Origin: Actinostola sp. cb2023
Taxonomy: Eukaryota; Cnidaria; Anthozoa; Actiniaria; Actinostolidae
NCBI GenBank assembly: GCA_033675265.1
Contig: JAUJYZ010000245.1
Coordinates: 996,189 to 1,060,188, forward strand
DNA: 64,000 nucleotides
Reading direction: 5' to 3'
Part shown: in pieces, positions 36,207-47,622 of the stretch
Layout: each line of letters starts with the position of its first letter
Position numbering within the stretch: the stretch's first letter is position 1
Notes under the pieces: generated by a model
The model's input: the letters and a program-made list of their open reading frames with translations, nothing else
The model's database searches: none
Told to the model about the DNA's origin: nothing
Translations under genes and position numbers: made by a program

Positions 36207-37793
36207 GTGGATGCCGTCTGACCAATTTTTCTCTCTTTATTTCCCGACTTATTTTCTGCGTCGCTTCTCGTGTTTTTCCCGTCATTCAGGGAGTTACATA
36301 ACCTACGTAGCTATCCGCTGACCTCCATCTACGTAGGCTATTTTGCTGCTTCCATCCCCCGTGGGGTCCCGCTTAAGTCCATGTAAACTTCTGTGAACAC
36401 AAATGCCAACATGTACATTGTTAGGAGAATTGCTGAAATCATAGTTTTGACTATGCTGAAATGAATTAATGAATTTGCTGAATCTGACATCTATATTGTA
36501 TTTTACTTTGTTTCGTGTTTACGAGGTGACCGTTTTAAAAATACAGGTCAGAGACAATAAAAACTTAAAGGGTGACCGCGTCCGCTTACTGGTGACCGCT
36601 AATAGAGGTCACATTTACAGTCAATATGAGGAGAAAATTTCGGGACTTTTATAACATACAGTTTTGACTGTATAACTCTCTGTGAACTAGGGCACCTGAC
36701 TCTGATTAGTTTCCCAACTATTTCAGGCACTCTAGCAACAATTATTTTTTAAGTATCAAACCTGTAAATATATTCTTTGTACAAATCATGGTGTAAATAA
36801 AACAATTGATTGATTGATTAAACCACAGTGATAAAGCCGTGACATTTTCTCTAAAAAATACCGAATAAAACGTGTTTTATTAAATTTTAGCCCGAGTAAA
36901 TGCACCATTGTACCCCACCCTCCCCCACTGAGTCATGGAAATACCTGGAAAAATGATATGACCAAGTCACGCTATAGGTCACGCTATAGGTCACGCTATA
37001 GGTCACGCTAGGTCAAAAAGAATAATCACTGGGAACGAGTTTTTTAGAATTAATCTAATTAAAAATAATGAAAAATTAGCAATATTAAAAAGGTTCAATA
37101 AGTTTTGTTAGATGTTTAACGAGTAACAGCTTTCCAAACATCTCAAAAATTACAAAGAAATGTATTTTACTGGGGATCGACACTTGTCTCACCATACAAT
37201 TCTTTGTAATTATTGCAGTTTTAAATCAGTGTCTACTGAGTACTTGTCCAAACCCCTGGAATTGTTATTCTAGCTAATTCTGATATGCTCTTTAGATTTA
37301 GGTTAGCCTGCGAATACGGCCGCTTTTTGGCGGTCGCGCCACAGGGTCTCCTGTGGCGAGCGCCAAAAACTAGTTCCCAGTCCTCCACTCGTGTTTTTGT
37401 GTGTGTACTCATCACACAGCAAAATGAGATATATAAAATGAGAAATAAATACGCCACAAATGTTCATTGACTATTAAACTTTATTCCTTTGGTTATCAGT
37501 ATATAAATTGGACTTTGATCCAGGGACTTTGATGCTCGAAATATCTCAGCAGCGTCTATACCCGCGTCTATATATCTAGTAAACTATCAGGTATTTGCAT
37601 CGGCTATAAAGCAGCATTACTGCTCGTGGATAGATACCAAAAAGTACTGAGAACTGTACTGTTTTTATCAATTAAATACACTGCCCCCCTTCGAATTTGC
37701 ATGGGTTATGTACGGCCCCGTAACTGTAAGGAAGCCATCATCACGATTAATGTAGACGACCGAAGACACGGGTGAATCAAAGTGTTCTCCATA
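35894..37793. other. Spacer with simple repeats and degraded MITEs
   Basis: It holds a run of 31 G (36175-36205), an AATAAA plus (TTGA)n retroelement-like tail near 36795-36825, a 13-bp tandem array (36965-37011) and a degraded relative of the 10852 MITE (about 37023-37390). No gene is supported. Confidence 0.5.
36965..37011. repeat. Tandem repeat, unit GGTCACGCTATA, about four copies
   Basis: The word GTCACGCTATA recurs directly every 12-13 bases; the last copy is truncated. Confidence 0.85.
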
Positions 37794-38885
37794 TCACAAA
37801 TAGTAACTAAGGGCCTTGTATATGCCATGAAATCTGATGATCGAAGCGGGGGATAGCTTGTGCCCGATTGCCGTTGAGCTCATCCATTGACAGTCGTCTG
37901 CGGGGAGAGATAATCGAAAGCCAGGTATCCGAATAGCTTTTACGCCCAAATCTCGAGCCGCGACTCCTAAATAAGCATCATCGATGTAGAACGGTTTCTT
38001 GAACTGCGTGTAGTTAAATAATCCTGGTAAAATATCAGTGGAGATGACGTGAAATGCGCCATGGCAATACGAAGGCCACGTGGAGACATTGTACACCTCT
38101 TTAGATATGTACCATTTGCTCTTGGGGTCACGATGAGGACGGTCCCCTTCGTTTAGAAGACCGCCGTAAAATCGCCGCGGTCTGCCAGCTTGTGACAACC
38201 AGTAGGACAACCTCGGAATACGGATATAAACATCGTCATCTGATTTGAGGACGTATTGGCAGGAGAATCGAGAAAAAGCCCATAAATGACCCATGAGTGT
38301 TTTTACGATCATGTTCTTGTAGCTATCCATAAAATGTCCAATGATAACGTCGTTGAACTGTGATGCTTCTCGTCGGTTTTCTCGATTCCAAACCACATTT
38401 GCAGTGTCTCCCAAAGCGAAAAACAATCGCCACGTGTTGGTATTGCCAGGAGTAGCGGTCGAGTTGCCCCACGTCTTCCTTATGGAACTTCTCAGGGATC
38501 GATGTACTCCTTCATCGGCGCCAGAATTGACAATAACGACTAGGAATAAAGCTCTTTTCTCGCAAGGTATATCCGGCTCGATGCTCGGCATAATGAGACT
38601 AAAGTTAGTCCTTCCAAGGGGAAACTTCGCCAAATCGTACAAATGATTCATGTTTTCGTGTTTGCATGGCTTTGTGACACGCTCTGGCCATTTGCATCCA
38701 GATTGCTCGGTTGATATCACGCTGTGTTTTCTGTGCGTTTTGTTAATTTGAGTGACACTGAGATAGAGCGTGCAGCCACAAAGGCAAATACAGATTACAA
38801 ATAGAAATCTCTTGTGTCTTCTTAATTTAGACCCCCACAAATAACAGATATCTCCAAGAGTGTGCGTCATTGTTCGTGGAGTCAT
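37794..38885 (-). CDS. Beta-1,3-galactosyltransferase-like enzyme (GT31), single exon
   Basis: 363 residues, the usual size for the family. Type II Golgi topology: basic cytoplasmic tail, a signal anchor at about 27-43 (FLFVICICLCGCTLYLSV), then a lumenal catalytic region. Family motifs: RSSIRKTWG at 132-140, the metal-binding DDD at 216-218 in KSDDDVY, WPSYCHGAFHVIS at 270-282 (canonical YPPYCSGGGYVLS), and IDDAYLG at 301-307 in place of EDVYVG. Potential N-glycosylation sites occur at N94, N141, N266 and N291. It should transfer galactose (or GlcNAc/GalNAc, as family members differ) from a UDP-sugar in beta-1,3 linkage to glycoprotein or glycolipid acceptors. The E-to-I and V-to-D changes in the EDV motif leave acceptor and donor preference open. 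A stop codon lies in frame 18 bases before the ATG at 38885. No introns. Confidence 0.88.
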   Translation of the reverse strand: MTPRTMTHTLGDICYLWGSKLRRHKRFLFVICICLCGCTLYLSVTQINKTHRKHSVISTEQSGCKWPERVTKPCKHENMNHLYDLAKFPLGRTNFSLIMPSIEPDIPCEKRALFLVVIVNSGADEGVHRSLRSSIRKTWGNSTATPGNTNTWRLFFALGDTANVVWNRENRREASQFNDVIIGHFMDSYKNMIVKTLMGHLWAFSRFSCQYVLKSDDDVYIRIPRLSYWLSQAGRPRRFYGGLLNEGDRPHRDPKSKWYISKEVYNVSTWPSYCHGAFHVISTDILPGLFNYTQFKKPFYIDDAYLGVAARDLGVKAIRIPGFRLSLPADDCQWMSSTAIGHKLSPASIIRFHGIYKALSYYL

Positions 38886-39861
38886 ACAGAATGCCAGAAA
38901 GAGTCACGATGGCTGGAGTTCTACTTATCTCTTGGAAACGATGTCAACAAAATGACAGGATGAATACGAAACCAGAGATGACAACTGAAGAATTGACCTT
39001 TATACCCACTATACAGATCTTCTAAAAACCACATAGAAATAAACAAATATTCAAACAGGAATAAAAAAGCTATAAATTTTCAGGATCGTTTCATGATCAG
39101 AGAAGCTCTGCTTTCATTTGGAAATGACGTTTTCATTTGGAAATGAAACAGCATGTCTGAAAATAGGCAGTCAAGGACTGCATGTGGCTACTGTAAATAA
39201 ACAAAAAAAGGTAGTCATAACTACATGTAGTTACTGCGGTTTTGAATCGGTAGAAGAAATGGAGTGCAAATTAGAAAAGCTTGAAAACTAAATAACTAAT
39301 TAGTACTAATAGCACTAATGAAACAATAGAAAACAATAGAAATAGCACTATTTAGTACTATTTAAAGTTAGTACTAGTTCACGCTTTTCTAAATTGCACT
39401 CTAATTAGAGAAACAATGAGCCACAGTTCCACATGATTGAATTTCTTTTGTTTCTCTAATTAATTCCTTTCTACTATTTACTATTTTGTATTTTGTAAAT
39501 GGACAACGTTTCTGAAAACAGGTGTAAATCAGAAATGTATTTTAATACAAAGTTTAATTGAAAACAATTGTGACAGTATACAAATAATGAACAACAATAG
39601 TTTTTAATAACAATCAATATCAACAGCATTGATCGTTAGTAATATGAATATTAACATTAATTTAACAATGTTCTGTATATTTAACAAACTCAACTTTTGA
39701 TAATAATAATAATAATAATAATAATAATATAAATACTTTTTTTAAACTGGAGAATCTATCATTGTTTTAAAGAACACTGGTCTAACAAGAAGTCCAGTAT
39801 TTAAATTAATAAATGATAATAAGATGAAGTGGTACAAGTGGTGTTTATTTATTTAAGCTTT
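38886..39861. other. Spacer upstream of the galactosyltransferase
   Basis: AT-rich, no supported gene. It presumably contains that gene's promoter. An (AAT)n microsatellite lies at about 39702-39730, and a degenerate inverted pair with TTAGTACTAATAGCACTAAT and AGTACTATTTAAAGTTAGTA lies at about 39240-39410. Confidence 0.4.
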
Positions 39862-40108
39862 AAACACGTTCCAGAATGACTTCGGATATTCCAAAGTTAG
39901 ATTTCCCAGCACTTTTCGAGAGACTTTTCAATTTTTTGCTGGTTATTTTATCCATTTTAGCAAATATTGAAGACATCTTATTTGATTTGCCGATTTGATA
40001 TTTTTTTCAGCTAAAATTGTTTCTGTTCTCAAAATTAAACTATAGAAACTGTTGTTTGGACCATAAATGGTACATAGTTATTATATTGCCAGTCCCATTC
40101 AAGATTTT

Positions 40109-40493
40109 GGCAAATGCCAGCATTCAAGATTCCGGCATATGCCAACATTCACGATTTCGGCAAATGCCAGCATTCAAGATTTCGGCATATGCCAACATTC
40201 AAGAATTTGGCAAATGCCAGCATTCAAGATTTCGGCATATGCCAACATTCAAGAATTTGGCAAATGCCAGCATTCAAGATTTCGGCATATGCCAACATTC
40301 AAGAATTTGGCAAATGCCAGCATTCAAGATTTCGGCATATGCCAACATTCAAGAATTTGGCAAATGCCAGCATTCAAGATTTCGGCATATGCCAACATTC
40401 ACGATTTCGGCATATGCCAACATTCAAGAATTTGGCAAATGCCAGCATTCAAGATTTCGGCAAATGCCAAGATTCACGGTTTCGGCAAATGCC
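40109..40493. repeat. Left subterminal array: 16 palindromic cores at 25-bp pitch
   Basis: Cores GGCAAATGCC and GGCATATGCC mostly alternate and are joined by 15-base linkers of two kinds (AGCATTCAAGATTTC and AACATTCAAGAATTT). The 25-base pitch is not a multiple of three, so all three frames stay open and give repetitive peptides (NASIQDFGICQHSRIW types); these are artefacts, not genes. Confidence 0.92.
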
Positions 40494-41734
40494 AGCATTC
40501 ACGGTTTTCACTGAGATAAGATTCAAACAAGATGTAGGATAGAAATATTGTAAAAGCTTTAATAATTAAATATAAAATAATACACAAGGTCATTTGTAGT
40601 CTATTCTACAGTTACTTAATATATACAGTTATTATTATTTTATCCGTGTACAGTGTGTAGTTCTATTCCACTGCATGAGCACTAGCTGAATGCTGCTATA
40701 GATTTATAGATTCTTATTAGGATATATTTTAATTACGACCAGTACAATTTTACGATGTATATAAACGGGTGTGGGTATATAAGTATGGGGTTTAAGTATA
40801 CAAGGGTGTTGGGTTATATGGGATCTGGAGTGGTGGGAATGGGTACAAATATTTGAGATTAAGGGTATTGTAACTTGGGCCTAAATTTTAGTGAAGTGGG
40901 ATTGGGTATTTATAGTAGTATTATACAAAGTATATAGTTTTTTATAGTATGTAATATTTTATTTATTTTAAGGATGCAACGAGAGTCTAATAATAATAAT
41001 AATAATAACTTTATTTCACGAGGGTACATTTAACAGTTTTCACTGATGAACTCATGGCCCTCAAATAATGATCCACATAAGTGCCCAGATCCCACACGAC
41101 CAAACATGACACAGGAACTCCGTCAAGATTAGTTTCGCTGCTCGCCTGGCGGCTCGCAGCAATATTAAGCTCTAGTAAGAGACCAGCCTATGTTGTTTCA
41201 GTGCGCGGTCCATCTCATTTAAGCGACAACAGCTCTGATCTAGTTATTACCACTTTTTCGAATTCCCGAAGTGGTCGCTTACGAGAGCTTCGACTGTACT
41301 ATGCACTTGTGTCATTTTTTCCTCGTATTCATTCACTCGAACCTCATCTGTCCACAAAAAAAATCCTGTGCATATTGTATATCGAGTGAATTTAAAATAC
41401 AATGCATGTGTGTAAGCAACATACAGCTATTTCAAAAAACGTTGAATGACGATTGCACAACAAAAATAATAAGGTATAATATTAAGCTATAATTCTTAAC
41501 TTAAATAAAAATATTTCAATACTATTTTGTAGACTGTTCACTTAGTGCTACATTGTAGCTATCACTTTTTTGACCTCTTTTGCATCCATTTGTCCAAGCA
41601 CCATGATTGTGTTAGATTTGTTTATGCTTCACTCTATTGAAGAAAAACAGAAAAGTGTCAAATATGAAATCAAATTTGTAAATAGGCAAAGTGAACCATG
41701 GCATGTATGTAATATACAATTGAAATAGCATGGC

Positions 41735-41900
41735 TATACACCGAATCGAAATATGGCGACCAATTTGAATAACTTTGTTCCTGACTGACCAACCTCTCAT
41801 TCATGTGAAAACACTTTTGTCTTTCCACGTGAACATGACGTTGGTCAGACCAGAACAATAGTTATTCAAATTGGTCGCCATTATTTCGATTCGGTGTATA
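41735..41900. mobile_element. Fold-back MITE with TATACACCGAATCGAAAT ends
   Basis: The left end TATACACCGAATCGAAATAT plus GGCGACCAATTTGAATAAC are mirrored on the right (GTTATTCAAATTGGTCGCC, ATTTCGATTCGGTGTATA). TA at both tips fits a Tc1/mariner-type target site. Confidence 0.8.
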
Positions 41901-41909
41901 CTGTCTATA

Positions 41910-42191
41910 CAGCAATTTGCAAAAATTCTGGCATCCACGAAATATCAATATATCGAGTGCATTATGGGTAATTAAATAATACTATTTTGAGTTTCCTAAC
42001 TTATTAAATGAAGCAAAATTTACAAACAACAAACGTAAGACTAAAATAAACATTATACTAAATATTTATACCAACTTTGCTGGCATTAACCCGCTTTAAG
42101 GGGAATTTTCGATTATTTTATTTACCCATAATGCACCCGATATATTGATATATTGATATTTCGTAGCGGACAGAATTTTTGCAAATGACTG
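41910..42191. mobile_element. Tc1/mariner-type MITE, copy 1
   Basis: Termini CAGCAATTTGCAAAAATTCT and AGAATTTTTGCAAATGACTG are near-complementary and flanked by TA. A second copy is at 42649-42929. Confidence 0.8.
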
Positions 42192-42648
42192 TACATTGTA
42201 TATACTATATCATATGTATACTGTCGGTACATATAGCCTGAGAATTAAAATTAACAGCTGTCTCTCATCGCATACATTGATTCCACCTAGGAATTTATTG
42301 TTGTACGTGATGAGAGACAGCTGTTTTCTCCAGCTAATGTATACTGTCAGTGTACATACAGTACATACATGTACATGTATATGGTATGTGTCTATTTGTA
42401 TATTCTGCAATTGTACATCTATACAGTATAGAGGAACGCAATGTAGTTTTAAACAGGCTTTCTGCATTGTTTTCACTGCTCTGTGCATCTATTACATAAT
42501 AATACACGCTCAGCAACCAATCAAATCGTGCATTCTTGGGAGGTACACATAGTTTATATTATTTATAAACAAATATATTGCAATGTCTATATACAGCACT
42601 AGTAAGCAGCATGTAGTGGATATAGAGTATATTATGTATATACATGTA

Positions 42649-42929
42649 CAGTCATTTGCAAAAATTCTGTCCGCCACGATATATCAATATATCGGTTACA
42701 TTATGGGTAATTAAATAATACTATTTTGAGTTTCCTAACTTATTAAATGAAGCAAAAATTTACAAACAACAAACGTATACTAAAATAAACATTATACCAA
42801 ATATTTATACCAACTTTGCTGGCGTTAACCCGCTTTAAGGGGAATTTTCGATTATTTAATTACTCATAATGCACCCGATATATTGATATATTGATCTTTC
42901 GTAGCGGCCAGATTTTTTGCAAATGACTG
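42649..42929. mobile_element. Tc1/mariner-type MITE, copy 2
   Basis: Termini CAGTCATTTGCAAAAATTCT and TTTTTTGCAAATGACTG, flanked by TA. The body is more than 90% alike with copy 1 by eye, including ATTATGGGTAATTAAATAAT, in the same orientation 740 bp away. Confidence 0.85.
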
Positions 42930-42991
42930 TATACATGTACAGTGTACATATACCACTTAATAGAGGTAGCAAATTTATGCAGAGTTTATAT

Positions 42992-43346
42992 CCCGGCGTA
43001 TGCAATCGATAAAATCGATGATCGGAAATGTAATCGATATCAATCGATAAAATTAGTTAATTGATATCGATTGGTATCGGTCAATCGATAAACAATCGAT
43101 AGGTCACAAATTTTGTCTTCATCGATTGATATCGATCATCGATTGGCATCAATTGGCAGCTACGGTGTTTGGATTAACCGCAAATAAAGTGAATATTGAT
43201 TGATTTTTCAATTGATAAAAGGTCACAAATTTTCGGTTCATCGATTACCTATTGATTATCAATATCAATCAATTAATTGATATCGATTGTTATCGATTGA
43301 TATCGATTTTAATCGATCATTGATTTTATCAATTGCATACGCCGGG
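42992..43346. mobile_element. ATCGAT-rich fold-back element with 7-bp target duplication
   Basis: The ends CCCGGCGTATGCAATCGATA and its near-complement TTGCATACGCCGGG pair. The direct repeat TTTATAT flanks it (42985-42991 and 43347-43353). The interior is mostly ATCGATTG/ATCGATA words in both orientations. Confidence 0.8.
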
Positions 43347-43774
43347 TTTATATGGGTGAAACTCCACTGATTCGGGACTTTTAAAACAGGCCGCTTAATA
43401 GAGGGTGGCCACTTTAAAAGGTTGGTGTACTGAGTATTGACATAATAGACACTAGATGTATTCTACATTGTACATGTAGATGTCTATAGAGTATAAAATG
43501 TATAGACATATTAATAGACATGCATACATGTATATGAGCTTGTTATCCACACTTTTGGCAGGAAATATATGTCTGCTGTATATTAAGCTTATGACGTTAT
43601 GTATTAAAGCTTTATACCGTATTCTGAATGTGTATAAGCTTTATACTGCGATTATACAATCGAATACTTTGATCAGGAATTCATGTCAGCATCGAATCTT
43701 ACCTTTTAAAATGAGCATAAATTCTTGAATTTCACTGTATGTTTATAGATAAACAGCACTCTGTCACACATACC

Positions 43775-44400
43775 ATTGTTCCATGTCGTTCTCCAGGGAT
43801 TTGGTTGAAGAAAAGAGTGATTATTCCACGATAAAATACCAAAAGAGTTCCATAGTTTCGCCACTGCACGTTCCGTTGCAACACCAAGAAAATGGCGCTC
43901 AAAACCGTGTTCTAGCCAATCAGAGTGTAGCGCTGCAGGGGATATGTTCCAAATATGGAGTGGTCGTGTGACGCCTGACTGTTTATTCCCGGCCGCCATG
44001 TTGACGGTTGGTTTGTTGTGTGCTCAAGCTTCAATCATTGCTCTTTCATTTCCCCGGTCCTTTCGGAACGGTATTCGTCTTATTTACTGGTGATAAGAAT
44101 TTAACGAACTACAGCAAAGGTCTCGTAACGAGCCAGCCTACACAACAGTCGGAAAACGAGCGGACAATCGATCGGTACAATAGGAAAGCGTAGCTCTAAA
44201 TGATCCATGTAATGCCCGATCTACCGACATCAATAACGAACCGATGACTACTGATGACAAGACTACTACTCGAGCCCCAAAGCAATGGTCTTTCACGAAA
44301 AACGAAGCAATTACTTCTTTTGAAGCATGAAGACGTACATTTTGTATTACTCGACTCTAATATCGTGCCCTACTTTGACTTTGGATAAGTTTACATGTAG
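43775..44400 (+). mobile_element. 5' portion of an LTR-type retrotransposon, decayed
   Basis: From 44244 a frame reads into RAPKQWSFTKNEAITSFEA and meets a TGA at 44328-44330. The APKQW-x4-K-x4-SFE pattern resembles the start of gag-like proteins from multi-copy cnidarian LTR elements. Upstream, TTTACTGGTGATAAG near 44080 resembles the end of an LTR followed by a primer-binding site (TGGTGA-type). Everything further downstream (protease, polymerase, integrase) is missing. The outer boundary is approximate. Confidence 0.4.
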
Positions 44401-44789
44401 ACAACGTAAGATGATGGAAACCGACCTGGAAACCGGATGATGTAAGCTTAATGAGCAATATACCTATTCCTGCTTAGAGAGGTATGTGCTTTTTGGAATT
44501 TTGAAGCAATCGTAGTTATACATGTTTATACTTGACGGTCAAACCCCTGGGTGCCACCCCTGGGGACGCTGGGGGATTTGTTCAAATGTCCATTCAAACA
44601 TGATATCCCCCTGACATAGACATGGGGAAACATAGACTTTATTTTAGTACCAGTAATTTACATACAATTTAGTTTATAAGCAGAGGAATCTGAACAAATC
44701 CCCACCCCCTGGGGGAACGAATGTACAATGTACATGTACATTTGTAGTCATCAGAGACATTGACGATGTATGATTTTTGTTTGTTTCAG

Positions 44790-46926
44790 GTTGAGGTACA
44801 ACCTCCTGATGTTATCAAGCCAATCATTACAGTATATGCCACATCACAGAATCTGTTTTCTAGCAAAGACAAGGAAAAGCATGGTACAGTGATACTATCA
44901 CTGTACACCAATAGCAATCATGGGCTATGGATCATTGATATATTTGACAATGGTGAGTTTAAGTCCAAGTATCATTTAAGCCATTTCATAGTAAAGCTAT
45001 CCCGCAACATTGTACATGTTTGTACTGTAAGTTATATGGTAATTTGTCGCTTGGTAATTGTTAGTAATGTACAATGTAGTTTGTAAGGTTTCTTACTGAG
45101 CCCAGACGGCATTTGAACCCGTGACCTCCTGGATACCAGTCAGGCGCTCTAACCACTGAGCCACTCATGTGGGAACTCATGTGATTGAGCAGGTCTTGGT
45201 TCGTATTGTACATGTTAAAATATCTGGACAAAAAAAGCCTAAATGGTGTATACGTACATAATAAGAGCCAGAGAGAGAAATGTTACTTTTTTGGGTGGAA
45301 GGGCATTGAGAATCACCGTTCCTGGCCTACTCTTGCTTAGTACATGTACCTTGCATGTACATGTAGTTGGCAAAGCTCGCTCTTCCTCATCGAAGGAAGA
45401 GTGAGAGAGCAGACTTCAGCTACAGTAAGCAGGTTATACAACACATACAGGTGTTGTTACACAAATATACATGTACATATTATACATTGTATAGCTGTGA
45501 TTTGCGTCGGTGGAGTGCTGCATGTCATACATTGGTTGATTTGTGATCATGAATAAACGAGCACAAGTGTTTTATTATAAGTAATATCATGGCACTGAGG
45601 GATATTAATGATTAAATGTCCCCGAAGCTGGCTGAGGGGGCATTTAAGGTGATTCCTTAGTTTTGCACTGCGCAACTCTACTGCGCATATATTATATAGC
45701 GTAGCGTATTGTGTGATCTATATGCCTTATGCACAAGTGCTGATTTTCGAGATCAGGATACTAGAATCGTTCGATATAAAAATAACCAGGGTTCCCACTC
45801 ATGCGGAAAAATAAAATTATCTGGCTTTTCCCTGACTTCTCACTGACCAAAAACAATTTTTCAATGACCATACTGTACTCTTGTTTTACTATGATATCCT
45901 GCAGTGCGACTTACATTTGCTATAGTCTTTTTATGTATGTACTCTATGTACAGTATGTATGAAGAAATACATTTACATGGACCATATAAGGTCAATGACA
46001 ACTTTTAAACTTTTGTGTGAGTTTTCATCATGATTGATCACAATCTGTCTAAATGTTACCCATAATTATGCTACACTGTACATATCGATTTTGTGAAGGC
46101 TGACATAAATTCCCTGACTTTTCACTGACTTTTGGGTAAATTAAAGTGCCTATAACCCCTGTGAGTTTGTTTTAAAAATCGATGATATATTAAGTGAATA
46201 GTTGCAGGTTTCAGTATTTTGTGATTTGAACTTCGTGTTTGTGAGTTATAGAGGTTTGAAATCGGGATATGTTAATTTGGTGACGTAACTTAAGGAATGA
46301 TGCCATAGCTTATTTAGTTGTGTTCTTTCTGAAATAGGATAAAAAGTTTATCAAATCATATCTATAAACTGTGAAAAGATATTGCAAGTTTCAAAATGTC
46401 AGTAATTTGCACAAGTGTGTTTTTGTATAAGACCTGATTCCTTAAAGTGCGTCATTTTGACGTCATCTGATTTCCATATCGCGTTTTCAAACCTCTATAA
46501 CTTGCAAACGCGAAGTTCAAATCACAAAATACTGAAACCGGCAACTATATAATCGATTTTTAAAACAAACTCACAAGGGTTATAGGCACTTTAAAAAAAT
46601 TCCCTGACCAAAATCAAAATTCCCTGACAATTCCATGACCTTGAAAAAAAAATCAAATTCACTGACTTTTCAAGGTCAGTGGGAACCCTGTACACGGTAT
46701 GGCTCCTAAAAGTTAACGATTTTAGCACCCCGAAAGTAGCGCCTCCCCCCCCCCCCGAAAGTAACAGTTACTTAAGGTTGCTCAATCCGAAAGTAACGAC
46801 CTCGCTACTTTCGGAACTTTACGGTATTTTATTAACGTTTTTTGTTTGTTTATTTCAGAATCAGTGGCTGTGGCAAGTACATGTATTTTGTCAGGACAAT
46901 TGTGTGCTATTAAAGTGATAACTTGA
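44790..46926 (+). CDS. Two matched exons (3' end) of an unrecognised gene
   Basis: Exon 44790-44952 follows a good acceptor (TTTGTTTCAG) and ends at a donor (AATG then GTGAGT) in phase 1. Exon 46859-46926 follows TTTATTTCAG and continues in the right phase to TGA at 46924-46926. Together they encode about 76 residues beginning VEVQPPDVIKPIITVYATSQ and ending LSGQLCAIKVIT. AATAAA near 47162 could end the transcript. No domain was recognised. Earlier exons were not found. The pair sits inside the putative 8.1-kb element, so this may be its own gene, a captured host fragment, or a host gene whose last exons lie here. The splice agreement is seen; function is unknown. Confidence 0.4.
45099..45178 (-). 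repeat. tRNA-like sequence, likely SINE head
   Basis: Read on the minus strand: TGGCTCAGTGGTTAGAGCGC (D-arm/A box), a seven-base anticodon-like loop CTGGTAT (GGT), and GGGTTCAAATGCC (T-arm/B box). The 5' and 3' acceptor strands do not pair, so it is not a functional tRNA; a tRNA-derived SINE or pseudogene is the better reading. Confidence 0.6.
45787..46690. mobile_element. Outer MITE with CAGGGTTCCCACT ends
   Basis: CAGGGTTCCCACT at the left is mirrored by AGTGGGAACCCTG at the right. Near both ends are several CCCTGACTTTTCACTGACC-like words. A second MITE (46141-46593) is nested inside. Confidence 0.7.
46141..46593. mobile_element. Inner MITE nested in the 45787-46690 element
   Basis: TTAAAGTGCCTATAACCCCT at the left and GGGTTATAGGCACTTTAA at the right are complementary. 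The mirrored arms continue through GTTTTAAAAATCGAT and TTTGTGATTTGAACTTCG. The outer element's sequence resumes on both sides. Confidence 0.75.
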
Positions 46927-47235
46927 ATGCAACCGATTTCAAAATAGCGATAACTGGTCATTTCAAATAGATGTGTTATTCAAGGACAGTCTTATTATAT
47001 TTGGTTGCAATTTGTTACCGTAATTACAGTATAATTTCTGACGAAATTGATTTTATACGTAAAAGAAAAGAAAAGTATTGTGTGTACAACAAGATAAATC
47101 CATTACATTGAGAAACTTCTTGCTTTGTAAAAAGAAATATTTTCAAGGAAGACCATGATTGAAAATAAAAAGTTATTATTGAATGTTGTTCATTGGTAAC
47201 AGAAACCTAAAGCCTAGATTGTAGCAGTTTTGGTC

Positions 47236-47622
47236 GGCAATTGCCGGAATTCTCTGAGTTGGCAAATGCCGGAATTCTCTAAGTCGGCATATGCCAACTT
47301 CCTCTGAGTTGGCAAATGCCGGAATTCTCTAAGTCGGCATATGCCAACTTCCTCTGAGTTGGCAAATGCCGGAATTTCTCTAAGTCGGCATATGCCAACT
47401 TCCTCTGAGTTGGCAAATGCCGGAATTCTCTAAGTCGGCATATGCCAACTTCCTCTGAGTTGGCAAATGCCGGAATTCTCTAAGTCGGCATATGCCAACT
47501 TCCTCTGAGTTGGCAAATGCCGGAATTCTCTATGTCGGCATTTGCCAACTTCCTCCGAGCTGGCATTTGCCGGAATTCTCTGATTTGGCATATGCCGAGT
47601 TGCAGGGAAGTTGGCAAATGCC
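47236..47622. repeat. Right subterminal array: 16 palindromic cores at 25-bp pitch
   Basis: Cores GGCAAATGCC, GGCATATGCC, GGCATTTGCC and one GGCAATTGCC are spaced 25 bp apart (26 bp once, where a T was gained). The linkers (GGAATTCTCTAAGTC, AACTTCCTCTGAGTT) differ from those of the left array. Core, pitch and copy number match the left array; the linkers do not. Confidence 0.92.

Noticed and set aside
40109..40493. CRISPR-like array (regular spacing of a palindromic repeat)
   Set aside because: Linkers between the cores are themselves repeated, the pitch is only 25 bp, and the setting is an animal genome; this is a tandem repeat array.
40017..40542. Three overlapping 140-165 codon frames with repeating NASIQDFGICQHSRIW-type peptides
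   Set aside because: The 25-bp unit is not a multiple of three, so every frame shows the same cycle; this is explained by the DNA repeat without protein selection.
45099..45178. Functional tRNA-Thr gene
   Set aside because: The A and B boxes are good, but the acceptor strands do not pair and the T-stem has a mismatch; a SINE head fits better.
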